A stretch of 64,000 bases of DNA from Nesterenkonia xinjiangensis (GCF_013410745.1 NZ_JACCFY010000001.1:310001-374000), one strand, 5' to 3'; numbered from the stretch's first letter, positions 51,132-60,430 are shown. A program made the numbers and translations. The notes: a model not told the origin generated them from the sequence alone.

Positions 51132-53177
51132 TCAGCCGACCGGGAGGAAGATGCGCATGGTGGAGGGGCCGCGCTCGGCCCAACGGTGGTAAGGGATCAG
51201 CGCCCCCTCGAACGTCTCGGGCTCCCCGTCCGCTGCTGGCGGCGCGTGTCCGAACGGCGGGCGCCCAGGAGCCGGCTTCCCAGCGGGGCGGACGAGGAGC
51301 CGTACGCTGGCGCCGTCGCGGTGGGCCCGCAGGGGCTGGTCCAGATCGATCCGCACGTCCTCCAGGGCGACGCCCTCCGGCAGGTCGGTGGACTCCAGGC
51401 AGAGGACCAGCGGGCCACGCTCGACGGCGACGGTGCCGCGCACTGCATCGATGCGCGGGTCCGGCCAGGTCAGCCGCGGGGCCGTGCCGAGGTCCAGGTG
51501 AAGCACGTCGCCGGGAGCCAGGTCGGTGGGCACCTCCGCCCAGCCGGGCCGCACGGCACGCCGGGACCGCCGGATGCCGTCCGCCCCGGTCACGCTCAGC
51601 CGCGCGTCCACGGCCCAGGCGGGCACCCGAAGGCGCAGTCGCACGGGACCTGGTGGGGCCTCGGTGACCGTGAGGCGGACGAGCTGCTGATCCGGATAGT
51701 CGCCCTCCACGCGCAGCCCGAGATGCCCCACGGCGAGCTCGGCCCGGATTTCCCCGGCCATGTACTGGAGCACGGAGACGGTCGGCGCTCCTGCCTTCCC
51801 TGCTTCCTCTGCCTCCCCTGCTTCCTCGACCGAGATCACGTAGTTCTGCAGGGAGGCGAGAGTGCGCGCCACATTGGTCGGGCAGCAGGAGACGTCGAAC
51901 CAGGGGGCCCGCAGCCCGCCCTCTGCGCGCATGTGCACACCCTCGGCCTCCTGGACGTCGGGCTCCTCGCGCAGCTGCAGCGGATTGGCATAGAAGAAGG
52001 CCCGGCCGTCCTCGGCGGCAGACGTAGCGATCACGTTGAACAGGGTGCGCTCGATCAGGTCCAGGTGCTCCACGCCGCCTGTGCTCAGATACAGCCGCCA
52101 GGAGACCATGACGGAGGCGACCCCGGCGCACGTCTCGCAATAGGCACGATCACAGGGCAGTTCGAAGTCCTCCCCGAAGCCCTCGTCCTGGTGCCGGGAC
52201 CCCATGCCGCCGGTGAGGTAGGTCCGCCGCTCCACAGTGCGCCGCCACTGGCCGATCACCGCCTCCAGCAGCTGCTCGTCCTCGGTGTCGACAGCCAGGT
52301 CCACCGCACCGGCGGTCAGATACAGGGCACGCACCGCGTGGCCGCGCAGCACCTCCGCGCGACGCACCGGCACATCGTCTTGGAAGTAGTCCGCGGCCAG
52401 CAGCGCCGGGACCGGGAGGCTTCCGTGTCCCCGCCGGTCCAGGAACAGCCGCGCCTGCTCCCGATACCGGGGCTCCCCCAGGGCACGTCCCAGTTCCACC
52501 AGGGCGACCTCCACCTCCGGATGTCCACAGATCCCCTGGCGGGCCTCCGGGCCGAATTCGGTGCAGATGTGATCCGCTGCAGCGCGAGCGACGCCGACCA
52601 GCTGATCCTCCTGGGCCCGCTGCGAGCCCAGCAGACGCGCACGGGCCACAGCCGCCTGGATCAGATGACCCATGTTGTACAGCTCATGGCCCATGGACAG
52701 GTCTGAATAGCGCGGGGGCAGCCCGGGGTGGCCGAAGGCGGTGCCCAGGTAGCCGTCGTCGTCCTGGGCCGCCGCGATGCGGGCGACCAGCCCGCCATGC
52801 AGCTTCTCCAGCTCCGGGTCGCCGGTGCGGGACTGCTCCCAGGCCACCGCCTCCAACAGCTTGTAGACCTCAGAGTCGGAGAACTGCCAGCCCGGGCGGT
52901 CCTCGGTGGGTTCGCCCCGGCCGACACGGTCGAAGTTCTCCAGCCAGCCCAGCCGTTCCATCCACTCCACGCAGTGCGGCAGGGTCGCCGCGGCGTTGAC
53001 CTCCTGACGACGGCCCCAGAAGCTCGCCGGGTCCAGCCGGACCTCAGTGGACCGGGCCCCGCGGCGTCGACCGTGCGCCGGCACCACCGGAGCCGTCGTC
53101 AGGGCCCCGTGCGCGCCCCGGCCCTCAGGGCCGACGGCGAGCTGTCGGGGACGATGGTCGGTGTGATGAAGAGTCAC
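51132..53177 (-). CDS. GH127 beta-L-arabinofuranosidase
   Basis: This 681-residue protein belongs to DUF1680/GH127, typified by Bifidobacterium HypBA1, which removes beta-L-arabinofuranose from hydroxyproline-linked oligosaccharides. The zinc/cysteine site is intact: ETCAG (Glu and Cys ligands) and FDVSCCPTN (nucleophile and ligand cysteines), with GFGEDFELP carrying the acid/base region. There is no signal peptide, so the substrate must be imported. Start GTG 53177 has GAAGGAC 8 bases upstream and lies 3 bases after the permease stop. Confidence 0.92.
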   Translation of the reverse strand: MTLHHTDHRPRQLAVGPEGRGAHGALTTAPVVPAHGRRRGARSTEVRLDPASFWGRRQEVNAAATLPHCVEWMERLGWLENFDRVGRGEPTEDRPGWQFSDSEVYKLLEAVAWEQSRTGDPELEKLHGGLVARIAAAQDDDGYLGTAFGHPGLPPRYSDLSMGHELYNMGHLIQAAVARARLLGSQRAQEDQLVGVARAAADHICTEFGPEARQGICGHPEVEVALVELGRALGEPRYREQARLFLDRRGHGSLPVPALLAADYFQDDVPVRRAEVLRGHAVRALYLTAGAVDLAVDTEDEQLLEAVIGQWRRTVERRTYLTGGMGSRHQDEGFGEDFELPCDRAYCETCAGVASVMVSWRLYLSTGGVEHLDLIERTLFNVIATSAAEDGRAFFYANPLQLREEPDVQEAEGVHMRAEGGLRAPWFDVSCCPTNVARTLASLQNYVISVEEAGEAEEAGKAGAPTVSVLQYMAGEIRAELAVGHLGLRVEGDYPDQQLVRLTVTEAPPGPVRLRLRVPAWAVDARLSVTGADGIRRSRRAVRPGWAEVPTDLAPGDVLHLDLGTAPRLTWPDPRIDAVRGTVAVERGPLVLCLESTDLPEGVALEDVRIDLDQPLRAHRDGASVRLLVRPAGKPAPGRPPFGHAPPAADGEPETFEGALIPYHRWAERGPSTMRIFLPVG

Positions 53178-53180
53178 GGA

Positions 53181-53999
53181 TCAGTCCTTCACTGCCCCGG
53201 CGGTCACGCCGGCGGCCACGTAGCGCTGGGCGATGACGAGCAGCACCGCCGCAGGGATGGAGGCCACGACGGCGGTCGCCATGATGGCGTTCCACTGGGT
53301 CGTGTTGTTGCCGATGAACGAATAGATGCTCAGCGTGATCGGGATGAAGTCCGCGTTGCGGCTCAGCGTGGATGCGAAGATGAAGTCCGACCACGCCCAC
53401 AGGAAGGCGAAGAGCGAGACCGTCAGGATCGAGTTGCGACTCATCGGCAGCACGATCGACACGAAGACCCGCCAGACGTTCGCGCCGTCGATGGCGGCCG
53501 CCTGGAGCAGCTCCCGCGGCAGCCCGCTCATGAACGCCGTGAACAGCAGCACCGCGAAGGGCACCGCGATCGTCGAGTCGGCCAGGATCAGCCCCCAGAC
53601 GGTGTTCAGCAGCCCCAGGCGGACATAGACCGCATAGAACCCCATGGCCATCACCACTGCGGGCAGCATCTGGGCGACCAGCAGCACGAAGTTCAAGGTT
53701 CGTCCCCCGCGCAGGTTCAGCAGCGCGATCGCGTATCCGGCCGGAGCGGCGATGACCACGGTGAGCAGCACACATCCCAGAGCGATGACCAGGCTGGTGC
53801 CCAACGCCGGAAGCTGCTGGTCGAAGACGGCCGCGTACCCTTCCAGCGTGGGCTCCGTGGGGAAGAGCTGCGGCGGGCTTGAGCGCAGATCACCGGTGCG
53901 GGTCAACGAGACGTTGAGCATCCAGTAGACCGGGAAGAGCATCAGGGCGGTCAGGACCAGCCCGAGGATCGTCTTCCACCAGGGGCGGCGCGCGGTCAT
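53181..53999 (-). CDS. Carbohydrate ABC transporter permease (CUT1, MalG type)
   Basis: A 272-residue six-helix permease with coupling motif LLQAAAIDGANVWRVFVSIVLPM. Its ATG overlaps the upstream permease stop (ATGA). With that partner and the binding lipoprotein it forms a CUT1 sugar importer. No ATPase gene is present in the operon, so a shared MsiK-type ATPase elsewhere must energise it. Confidence 0.93.
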   Translation of the reverse strand: MTARRPWWKTILGLVLTALMLFPVYWMLNVSLTRTGDLRSSPPQLFPTEPTLEGYAAVFDQQLPALGTSLVIALGCVLLTVVIAAPAGYAIALLNLRGGRTLNFVLLVAQMLPAVVMAMGFYAVYVRLGLLNTVWGLILADSTIAVPFAVLLFTAFMSGLPRELLQAAAIDGANVWRVFVSIVLPMSRNSILTVSLFAFLWAWSDFIFASTLSRNADFIPITLSIYSFIGNNTTQWNAIMATAVVASIPAAVLLVIAQRYVAAGVTAGAVKD

Positions 54000-55054
54000 G
54001 ACTCCTCCTGACGACGCTGGACCCGAAGGTAGATGAACCCGCAGATCAGCGCGATGACGATGAGCAGATTCCCGACGGCGGCGGCCGGAGACATGTCCGG
54101 CTGACCGGTGCCGAAGGCCTGGCGGTAGGACCAGATCGCCAATGTGGTGGTCGAGTTCGCCGGTCCGCCGGAGGTCATGATCCAGATGATGTCCACGACC
54201 TTGAGCGTGTACACCAGCCCGAGCAGCAGGGTGATCGCTGAGACCGGGCGCAGCAGCGGGAAGGTGATGCTGACGAACTGTCGCCATGGCCCGGCCCCGT
54301 CCAGGGAGGCCGCCTCATAGAGCTCCTCAGGGATGTTCTGCAACCCCGAGTAGAGGATGACGAGGTTGAAGGGGATGCCCAACCAGATGTTGGCGATCAG
54401 CACCCCGATCATCGCGGTGTCCGGTGAGGTGAGCCAGTTGACCTGGCCGATGCCGAAGATGCTCAGGAAGGAGTTGACGATCCCGTTGTCACTGTTGAGC
54501 ATCCAGGCCCACGCCGAGCCGGAGACGATCAGCGGCAGCAGCCACGGCACCAGGAACAGCGCCCGCAGGATCGCAGAGAGCCGGAACCCGGATCGGAAGA
54601 AGACCGCCAGGGCCAGACCGATCGTGTACTGGAAGAGCAACGAGACCAGCACGAACACCGCGGTGTTCCACATGGCCTGCGCGAACAGGCTCGAGGTGAT
54701 GACGTCCACGTAGTTCGAGAACCCGACGAACTCGGCGTCGCCCTGGACGAATGCCCGAACCGTGTAGTCGTGGATGCTGAGGTCGATGCTGCGCATCAGC
54801 GGATACGCATAGAAGGCGATCAGGTAGATCACCAGCGGTGCCGCGAATCCCGCTGCGGCCAGCTGTGATCTGCTGAGCCGGCGTCGTGCGCGGGCTGCCG
54901 CGGCACGCGTGGAGGGGCCCTGCCCCGCTGCAGGCCGGTCAGGGCCGCCGGGGCGCCCCGGCCCGCCCGACCCGCCGCCGGGCAGCACGGTCGTGTGCTC
55001 CCGTCCGGCGGGCGCAGCAGGGTGGACCGGAGCGTCGGTCGGTGGAGTGCTCAT
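53996..55054 (-). CDS. Carbohydrate ABC transporter permease (CUT1, MalF type)
   Basis: A 352-residue permease with an extended proline/glycine-rich cytoplasmic N-terminus (about 65 residues, GGGSGGPGRPGGPDRP) and six helices, with coupling motif ELYEAASLDGAGPWRQFVSITFP. It follows the binding-protein gene by 24 bases. Confidence 0.93.
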   Translation of the reverse strand: MSTPPTDAPVHPAAPAGREHTTVLPGGGSGGPGRPGGPDRPAAGQGPSTRAAAARARRRLSRSQLAAAGFAAPLVIYLIAFYAYPLMRSIDLSIHDYTVRAFVQGDAEFVGFSNYVDVITSSLFAQAMWNTAVFVLVSLLFQYTIGLALAVFFRSGFRLSAILRALFLVPWLLPLIVSGSAWAWMLNSDNGIVNSFLSIFGIGQVNWLTSPDTAMIGVLIANIWLGIPFNLVILYSGLQNIPEELYEAASLDGAGPWRQFVSITFPLLRPVSAITLLLGLVYTLKVVDIIWIMTSGGPANSTTTLAIWSYRQAFGTGQPDMSPAAAVGNLLIVIALICGFIYLRVQRRQEES

Positions 55055-55078
55055 GGGGAGAGTTCCTCGCAGGATGGA

Positions 55079-56347
55079 TCAGTCTTGGGAGGAGACCTGC
55101 GACTCGGCGGCCTCCTGCGCGTCGGAGAGCGCCTCCTCCGGAGTCTTGGCCCCGGAGAGTGCGTTCTGCACGGCGGTCCAGAGCTGCTCGGAGATCACCG
55201 GGTAGTCGGTCCCCAGGTCGTCACTGGTTCGCCCCTTCGCGGACTGCACGGCCTGCACCCAGGTCTCCAGCTCCGCGTTGTCCTCCAGGAAGGCGTCCTG
55301 GCCCTCCGGCGTCGGCGGGATGTAGTAGGCGAAGGTCTCCGCGGTCTCCACGAAGCCCTCGGGAGTGGTCATGCACTCGATGATCTGCACTGTGGTCTCG
55401 TATCGGTCCTCCTCGGACTGGACGGGCGCGATGATGAACTCGCCTCCCGTGGGAGCCGGAGCAGTCCCGCCGTCAGGGGTGGGCAGCTCCATCACCCCGA
55501 CCTCGAAGTCGGCCTCGGCTGCGGCGTTGACCTGCCAGGTGCCGTTCTCTACGAAGGCGAAGTCCCCGGTGAGGAACTCCTCCCAAGTGCTGTTCTGCGA
55601 GTTGTCGATGACCGACTGCGGCGCGTAGCCCTCGTCGAGCCAGGAGGTCCACAGCTCCAGCGCCTCGACGGCCTCCGGCGAGTCCAGCTGGCGCAGATCC
55701 GCCCCGGCGCCCCAGAACCACGGCAGGAACTGGAAGGAGCCCTCCTCGGTGTTGATGCCGGCGAAGGTGATGCCACGGTGTCCGGCCTCGTCCACCGACT
55801 CGAGGGCCTCGGTGAGCGACTCCCAGCCGGAGATGGTCTCCGGGTCCACCCCGGCCTCCTCGAGGATCTCGGCGTTGTAGTACAGCGCCAGCGTGTTGGC
55901 CCCGACAGGGATCCCGTAAGTCTCGCCGTCGAGCTGGCCGGCGGCCAGAAGGTTCTCATCGACGTGTGAGACGTCGAGCCCGAGCTCGTCGACGGTGGTG
56001 AGCATGTCGGTCTCGGCCAGGGTGGACACTGCGGGGTTGTCCAGCAGGATGACGTCCGGCGAGGTGCCCTCCTGGGCGGAGAGCAGCGCCTGATTCGTCA
56101 GCGAGGTGGTGTCGTAGGCGGTGCGGTCGATGCTCACCCCGGCCTCCTCGCCGCAGCGCTGCACGCGCTCGTCCCAGTCTGAGCCGTCCTCATGCTGGGG
56201 GTAGGGATCCCACCAGGTGAAGGTCCCATCAGCGGCCTCGGCCTCACCTCCTGCGCCGCCGCAGGCGGTCAGGATGCCGAGGGATGCGGTGGCGGTGAGC
56301 GCGGCGAGACTCATCCGGGTGCCTCTGCGGGTGCTCGTGCGGGTCAT
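55079..56347 (-). CDS. Carbohydrate ABC transporter substrate-binding lipoprotein
   Basis: A 422-residue family-1 sugar-binding protein with lipobox ILTACGG (C29). It shows the alternating-lobe features YGIPVGANTLALYYNAEIL, GWESLTEALESV and a WFWGAGADLRQ ligand loop with many tryptophans and tyrosines, as expected for an oligosaccharide binder. GAGGAG lies 7 bases before the ATG. The ligand is likely an arabino-oligosaccharide because of the operon's glycosidases. Confidence 0.92.
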   Translation of the reverse strand: MTRTSTRRGTRMSLAALTATASLGILTACGGAGGEAEAADGTFTWWDPYPQHEDGSDWDERVQRCGEEAGVSIDRTAYDTTSLTNQALLSAQEGTSPDVILLDNPAVSTLAETDMLTTVDELGLDVSHVDENLLAAGQLDGETYGIPVGANTLALYYNAEILEEAGVDPETISGWESLTEALESVDEAGHRGITFAGINTEEGSFQFLPWFWGAGADLRQLDSPEAVEALELWTSWLDEGYAPQSVIDNSQNSTWEEFLTGDFAFVENGTWQVNAAAEADFEVGVMELPTPDGGTAPAPTGGEFIIAPVQSEEDRYETTVQIIECMTTPEGFVETAETFAYYIPPTPEGQDAFLEDNAELETWVQAVQSAKGRTSDDLGTDYPVISEQLWTAVQNALSGAKTPEEALSDAQEAAESQVSSQD

Positions 56348-56403
56348 GATGTCTCCTCATGGGCGAGATGTGCTGTCAAGGTGATGGACGGTGACATGTG
56401 CTG

Positions 56404-56415
56404 ACTATCGAACGG
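56404..56415 (-). promoter_or_regulatory. Possible LacI half-site over a -10-like box before the sugar-binding gene
   Basis: On the minus strand GATAGT (56409-56404) could be a -10 box, and ATCGAACGG on the plus strand shares its first seven bases with the ATCGAACCGG operator near lacI. It is 57 bases before the gene. Only one half-site is well conserved. Confidence 0.3.
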
Positions 56416-56447
56416 GGCTGAAGCTGGTCGGCGGACGGTCGGCGTCG

Positions 56448-57470
56448 TCAGCGGCCGGGCGGGGCGGCGAGGCTGCCGCGGTCGGTGAGCGTGGGCGCCA
56501 GGAGTTCGACGCCGGGAGGAGCCTCGTCCGACACCCGTCCGGTGATGCGACCCACCAGACGGTCGACGGCGGCGCGGCCAAGCTCGTCCGCGGCGCTGTC
56601 GATGGCGGAGAACGGCAGGGAGAAGGTGCGGGCGAAGTCGTCGGAATAGCGGCCGATCACCGACAGGTCCTCGGGCGCGCGCAGGCCACGCGACCAGAGG
56701 ACATTGGGCAGCGCCGCGGCGGCGGCCTCGTTGTTGAGCAGCAGCCCCGTGGCGTTCGGGTGGGTGTCGAGAACCTCGTGCAGGTCCTCCCCGATCGCCG
56801 GCTGGGAGGAGGAGCCGAAGCAGGCGTGCACGGTGACGCCGAGCTGGGTCGCCCGCTCACAGGCGGCGTCGGCCAGCCGCCAGACGTAGGCACCGCCGCG
56901 GGCCACCACGTGCTCAGGCTGGGAGACCAGCACCAGTTCGCGGTGTCCCAGATCGTGCATCCTGTCGACCATCAGACGCCCGGCCGCGGCGAAGTCCAGG
57001 TCAAAGATGTCGACGTCGCCGGTGCGGCCGGGCAGTCCCACAGTGGAAGCCGGCTGCGACACCTTCACGAGTGCGTCGAGACGCTCATCCTCCTCGGAGA
57101 CGTTGAGCAGCAGGAAGCCGTCGACCTTCCGGGAGCGGGAGAGCCGCTGCAGGGCCCGGACGCCGTCCTCCTCGGTGACCATGAGCGTGTCGTAGCCCAG
57201 CGAACGTGCGTGATCGGTGACTCCGAGGATGTACTCGAGCATCGCGGGAGCGAACTCGTCGTCCAGGAACCGCGCCAGCAGCGCCAGCACGTGGGTGCGG
57301 GAGGTGGCCAGCGCCTTCGCTCCGGCGTTGGCGGTGTAGCCGAGCTCCTCCACGGCGGTCTGGATCCGCTCCTTGACCACCGGGGAGATGGGCCGCTTCC
57401 CGGAGAGCGCATAGGACACCGTGCTCCGAGACACTCCTGCCTCGCGTGCGACGTCGCCGATCGTGACCAT
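56448..57470 (-). CDS. LacI-family transcriptional regulator
   Basis: A 340-residue LacI/GalR protein: HTH at residues 2-22 (VTIGDVAREAGVSRSTVSYALSG), hinge helix with the leucine-type KALATSRT segment near 52-59, then a sugar-binding core. GGAGG lies before the ATG. It is the first gene of the arabinoside operon direction and probably represses the operon and itself through GAACC-type palindromes just upstream. Confidence 0.94.
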   Translation of the reverse strand: MVTIGDVAREAGVSRSTVSYALSGKRPISPVVKERIQTAVEELGYTANAGAKALATSRTHVLALLARFLDDEFAPAMLEYILGVTDHARSLGYDTLMVTEEDGVRALQRLSRSRKVDGFLLLNVSEEDERLDALVKVSQPASTVGLPGRTGDVDIFDLDFAAAGRLMVDRMHDLGHRELVLVSQPEHVVARGGAYVWRLADAACERATQLGVTVHACFGSSSQPAIGEDLHEVLDTHPNATGLLLNNEAAAAALPNVLWSRGLRAPEDLSVIGRYSDDFARTFSLPFSAIDSAADELGRAAVDRLVGRITGRVSDEAPPGVELLAPTLTDRGSLAAPPGR

Positions 57471-57488
57471 GGGAGCCTCCGTGATGTC

Positions 57489-57516
57489 GAACCGATTCGA
57501 TTCATCGAACCGGTTC
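57489..57516. promoter_or_regulatory. Twin LacI-type operators upstream of the regulator
   Basis: GAACCGGTTC at 57507-57516 is a perfect 10-base palindrome with the central CG expected for LacI proteins, and GAACCGATTC at 57489-57498 is a one-mismatch version 18 bases away. They lie 19-46 bases before the lacI start. The remaining 57517-57700 stretch shows no feature. Confidence 0.65.
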
Positions 57517-57700
57517 TACAGTAACGTGTCCCAGATCACAGGCACAAGGGTGCTTCAGTGCGTTCGACGAGCAGCCGCCCGGCAGGGCAGTGCGTATCCG
57601 CAGGTCAGGGCTGACGTGGATGGATCTCAGAAAATTGTGCGAGGCCGTGGCGTTCGACGCCTCACGACCGGCCGGCACCCCCGGGCTCCCGCCCCGCCAC

Positions 57701-57773
57701 CATCGAGTGGTCGATTTGACCGCCATTTTCGGGTTCAGAAGCCCCGAAATCCCGTCGAATCGACCACTCGATG
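57701..57773. repeat. 73-bp palindromic repeat, copy 2
   Basis: Arms CATCGAGTGGTCGATT (57701-57716) and its exact complement (57758-57773). An inner TTTCGGG/CCCGAAA stem makes a two-tier hairpin. It ends 12 bases before the ABC-F stop. Relative to copy 1 the arm differs by one base pair, changed on both sides. Confidence 0.85.
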
Positions 57774-57784
57774 CAGGAGCGCGG

Positions 57785-59692
57785 TCACTCCATGAGCTCG
57801 CCGGCCTCCAGCCAGATCTCCTCCAGCTCGGCGAGCTCGACGTCGACGCCGTCGAGCTCGGACTGGAGCTTCCTCAGCCGATCGAGGTCCACTGATTCAG
57901 AGGCAGCGGCCATCTGATCATGGAGCTTCTGCTGACGCTCGGAGAGCTTCTCCATCTGCTTCTCGATCCGCGCCATCTGCTTCTTGGCCTGACGCTTCTC
58001 CGCCTCGGAGGCCCCGGAGTCCGCAGAGCCCACGGATCCCGTCCGCGTGCCAGCCGATCCGCCCACCGGCGCAACCGGCCTCGAACCGCCGGCCTGCCCC
58101 TTCCCCGGCGTCGAGGCCGCCTGGAGCGTGGACTGGCCGCGGTATGTCCTCGCCGTCGCCCCGGGCACAGGCTCTCTGCCCGCCCGGATGCGCAGGTACT
58201 GCTCCACTCCCCCGGGCAGCGCGCGCACCGCGCCGTCGCCGAGCAGCGCCACCTGATGATCGGTGACCCTCTCCAGCAGGTACCGGTCATGGCTGACCAC
58301 CACCAGTGTGCCGGGCCACCCGTCGAGGAGGTCCTCCATGGAGGCCAGGGTGTCGGTGTCGAGGTCGTTGGTGGGCTCGTCGAGCATCAGCACGTTCGGT
58401 TCTCCGGTCAGCAGCTTCAGCAGCTGCAGGCGCCGCCGCTCGCCTCCGGAGAGATCGCCCACCGGAGTCCACTGGCGCGTCCGGTTGAACCCGAGGGTCT
58501 CCAGCAGCTGGGCACCGGAGAGCTCCTTGCCGCCGACTTCGAAGACGTTCTTCTCCTCGGTCATCACTTCGTGGACGCGCATATGGTTCCGCTCGCGCAG
58601 CTCCTCGACCTCCTGAGAGAGGATCGCGGTGCGCACGGTCTTGCCGCGCTTGACCCGCCCCACATCGGGCTCGGTGCGCCCGTCCAGCAGGTGCAGCAGG
58701 GTTGACTTGCCGGCCCCGTTGACCCCCACGACGCCGACCCGCTCCCCCGGCCCGAGCCGGAAGGTCACATCGTCGAAGAGCACCTTCTCTCGCCCCTCGG
58801 CGTGCACGGTGAGCCCGACGTGCTCCAGATCCAGGACGTCCTTGCCCAGCCGTGCGGTGGCCATCTTCCTCAGGCCCACCGTGTCCCGCGGCTCGGGGAC
58901 GTCGTCGATCAGCGCGTTGGCCGCGTCGATGCGGAACTTCGGCTTCGACGTGCGGGCGGGAGCACCGCGGCGGAGCCAGGCGAGCTCCTTCTTGACCAGC
59001 TGCTGGCGCTTCTGCTCCTCCACAGCCGCAGACCGATCGCGTTCGGCCCGAGCCAGCGTGTAGGCCGCGTAGCCGCCGTCGAAGGACTCCACCGTGGCGT
59101 CGTGGACCTCCCAGGTCAACGTGCAGACCTCGTCGAGGAACCAACGGTCGTGGGTGACGACCAGGAAGGCCCCCTCGTCAGCCTTCCAGCGGGTCTTCAG
59201 ATGGTGCGCCAGCCAGGCGACGCCTTCGACGTCGAGATGGTTGGTGGGCTCGTCAAGCATGAGCACGTCGTGCTCGCTCATCAGCAGCCTGGCCAGCGCC
59301 ACCCGGCGGCGCTGCCCTCCGGAGAGCGCCCCGATGGGCTGCTCCCAGTCCAGGCCGTCGAGCAGGCCGGAGGCGATGTCGCGCATGCGCGGATCGGAGG
59401 CCCACTCATGGTCGGCCATGTCCCCGACGACGGCGTCACGGATGCTGGACTCGCCGTCCAGGACGTCGGACTGATCCAGGAATCCCACGGAGACTCCACC
59501 TCGCCAGGTCACCCGACCGGAGTCCGCCGCGCTCATGCGGGCCAGAAGCCGCATCAGGGTGGACTTCCCGTCCCCGTTGCGGCCCACGATGCCGATCCTG
59601 TCCCCCGCGTCGATGCCGAGGGTGATGTCGTCCAGGACGGTGCGAGTGCCGAACGTGATGCTGAGCCCTTCGGCTCCGAGGAGATGCGCCAT
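57785..59692 (-). CDS. ABC-F family ATPase (Uup-like)
   Basis: A 635-residue cytosolic protein with two ATPase domains and no membrane part. First: GIVGRNGDGKST, LSGGQRRRVALARLL, LMLDEPTNHLD. Second: GVVGVNGAGKST, LSGGERRRLQLLKLL, LMLDEPTNDLD. A basic interdomain linker and a C-terminal coiled coil (about 560-630; KRQAKKQMARIEKQMEKLSE) match Uup/EttA-like translation factors. Next to ispE is its standard place in actinobacteria; here three accessory genes separate them. Confidence 0.92.
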   Translation of the reverse strand: MAHLLGAEGLSITFGTRTVLDDITLGIDAGDRIGIVGRNGDGKSTLMRLLARMSAADSGRVTWRGGVSVGFLDQSDVLDGESSIRDAVVGDMADHEWASDPRMRDIASGLLDGLDWEQPIGALSGGQRRRVALARLLMSEHDVLMLDEPTNHLDVEGVAWLAHHLKTRWKADEGAFLVVTHDRWFLDEVCTLTWEVHDATVESFDGGYAAYTLARAERDRSAAVEEQKRQQLVKKELAWLRRGAPARTSKPKFRIDAANALIDDVPEPRDTVGLRKMATARLGKDVLDLEHVGLTVHAEGREKVLFDDVTFRLGPGERVGVVGVNGAGKSTLLHLLDGRTEPDVGRVKRGKTVRTAILSQEVEELRERNHMRVHEVMTEEKNVFEVGGKELSGAQLLETLGFNRTRQWTPVGDLSGGERRRLQLLKLLTGEPNVLMLDEPTNDLDTDTLASMEDLLDGWPGTLVVVSHDRYLLERVTDHQVALLGDGAVRALPGGVEQYLRIRAGREPVPGATARTYRGQSTLQAASTPGKGQAGGSRPVAPVGGSAGTRTGSVGSADSGASEAEKRQAKKQMARIEKQMEKLSERQQKLHDQMAAASESVDLDRLRKLQSELDGVDVELAELEEIWLEAGELME

Positions 59693-59805
59693 GCGTTAAC
59701 ACTTACCCCAGATGCCCCGCCTGCTCCCAAACTGCGGGTGTGCGCTTCGCCTCGCCCCGCCGCTTCAGCCCTGCCGTCTCGCCCCGCAGCCTCACCCCTG
59801 CTCCC

Positions 59806-60360
59806 TCATCCCTGCCGCCGCCGGTAGGCCGCCGCGGCGAGCCGGTTTCCGCAGGTCACCGAGCAGAATCGGCGGGACCTGTTCCGCGAGAGATCCACCA
59901 GCACCTGACCGCAGTCCTCGGCCGCGCAGATCCTCAACCGGTCCAGTTCCTCGGCCCTGATGACGTCGGCCAGCGCCATGGCCGCCTCCACTGCCATGCG
60001 CTGCCACAGCGGAGCCTCCGGCGCCGTGGCGTGCAGGTGCCAGCCGAACTCATCATGGGTGACCAGCTGCGGCAGCGCCCGTGCCTCGGAGAGCCAGGCG
60101 TTGACCTGGTCGACGAGGTCCTCGGCCTCCATGGTCCAGACGTCGTGCAGCCGACCCCTGAGGTCCTGCACCCCACGCAGCTCCGCGGCGTCATGGGTGC
60201 GGCTTCCGGTCCACCGCCAGCTCGCCACGAAGTCATCGAGTGCGGCGACGTCGGGCAGCCTCTCCCTCTGGCCGACACCTCCGCAGGGCAGCCACGGGGC
60301 GGTGTTCACCAACGCTGCGGCATTCTGCAGCGCCACATCGACATCATGGGTGAAAGTCAT
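59806..60360 (-). CDS. CGNR zinc-finger/ABATE-domain regulator
   Basis: A 184-residue protein: N-terminal ABATE domain (about 1-130) and C-terminal CGNR zinc finger (ICAAEDCGQVLVDLSRNRSRR then CSVTCGNRLAAAAYRRR) with four cysteines. Such proteins are predicted stress-responsive DNA-binding regulators. It is divergent from the EamA exporter with 70 bases between, so it probably controls that gene. Confidence 0.9.
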   Translation of the reverse strand: MTFTHDVDVALQNAAALVNTAPWLPCGGVGQRERLPDVAALDDFVASWRWTGSRTHDAAELRGVQDLRGRLHDVWTMEAEDLVDQVNAWLSEARALPQLVTHDEFGWHLHATAPEAPLWQRMAVEAAMALADVIRAEELDRLRICAAEDCGQVLVDLSRNRSRRFCSVTCGNRLAAAAYRRRQG

Positions 60361-60430
60361 CTTTGTACGTGATCTCCGCTCGGTCTACCATCACTGACGA
60401 ACCTGCTCGACACCCATGATAGGAGGAGCT

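Noticed and set aside
56374-56379. TTGACA on the minus strand as the -35 of the sugar-binding gene
   Set aside because: The position 17 bases further on coincides with the ribosome-binding site, so no -10 box is possible there.
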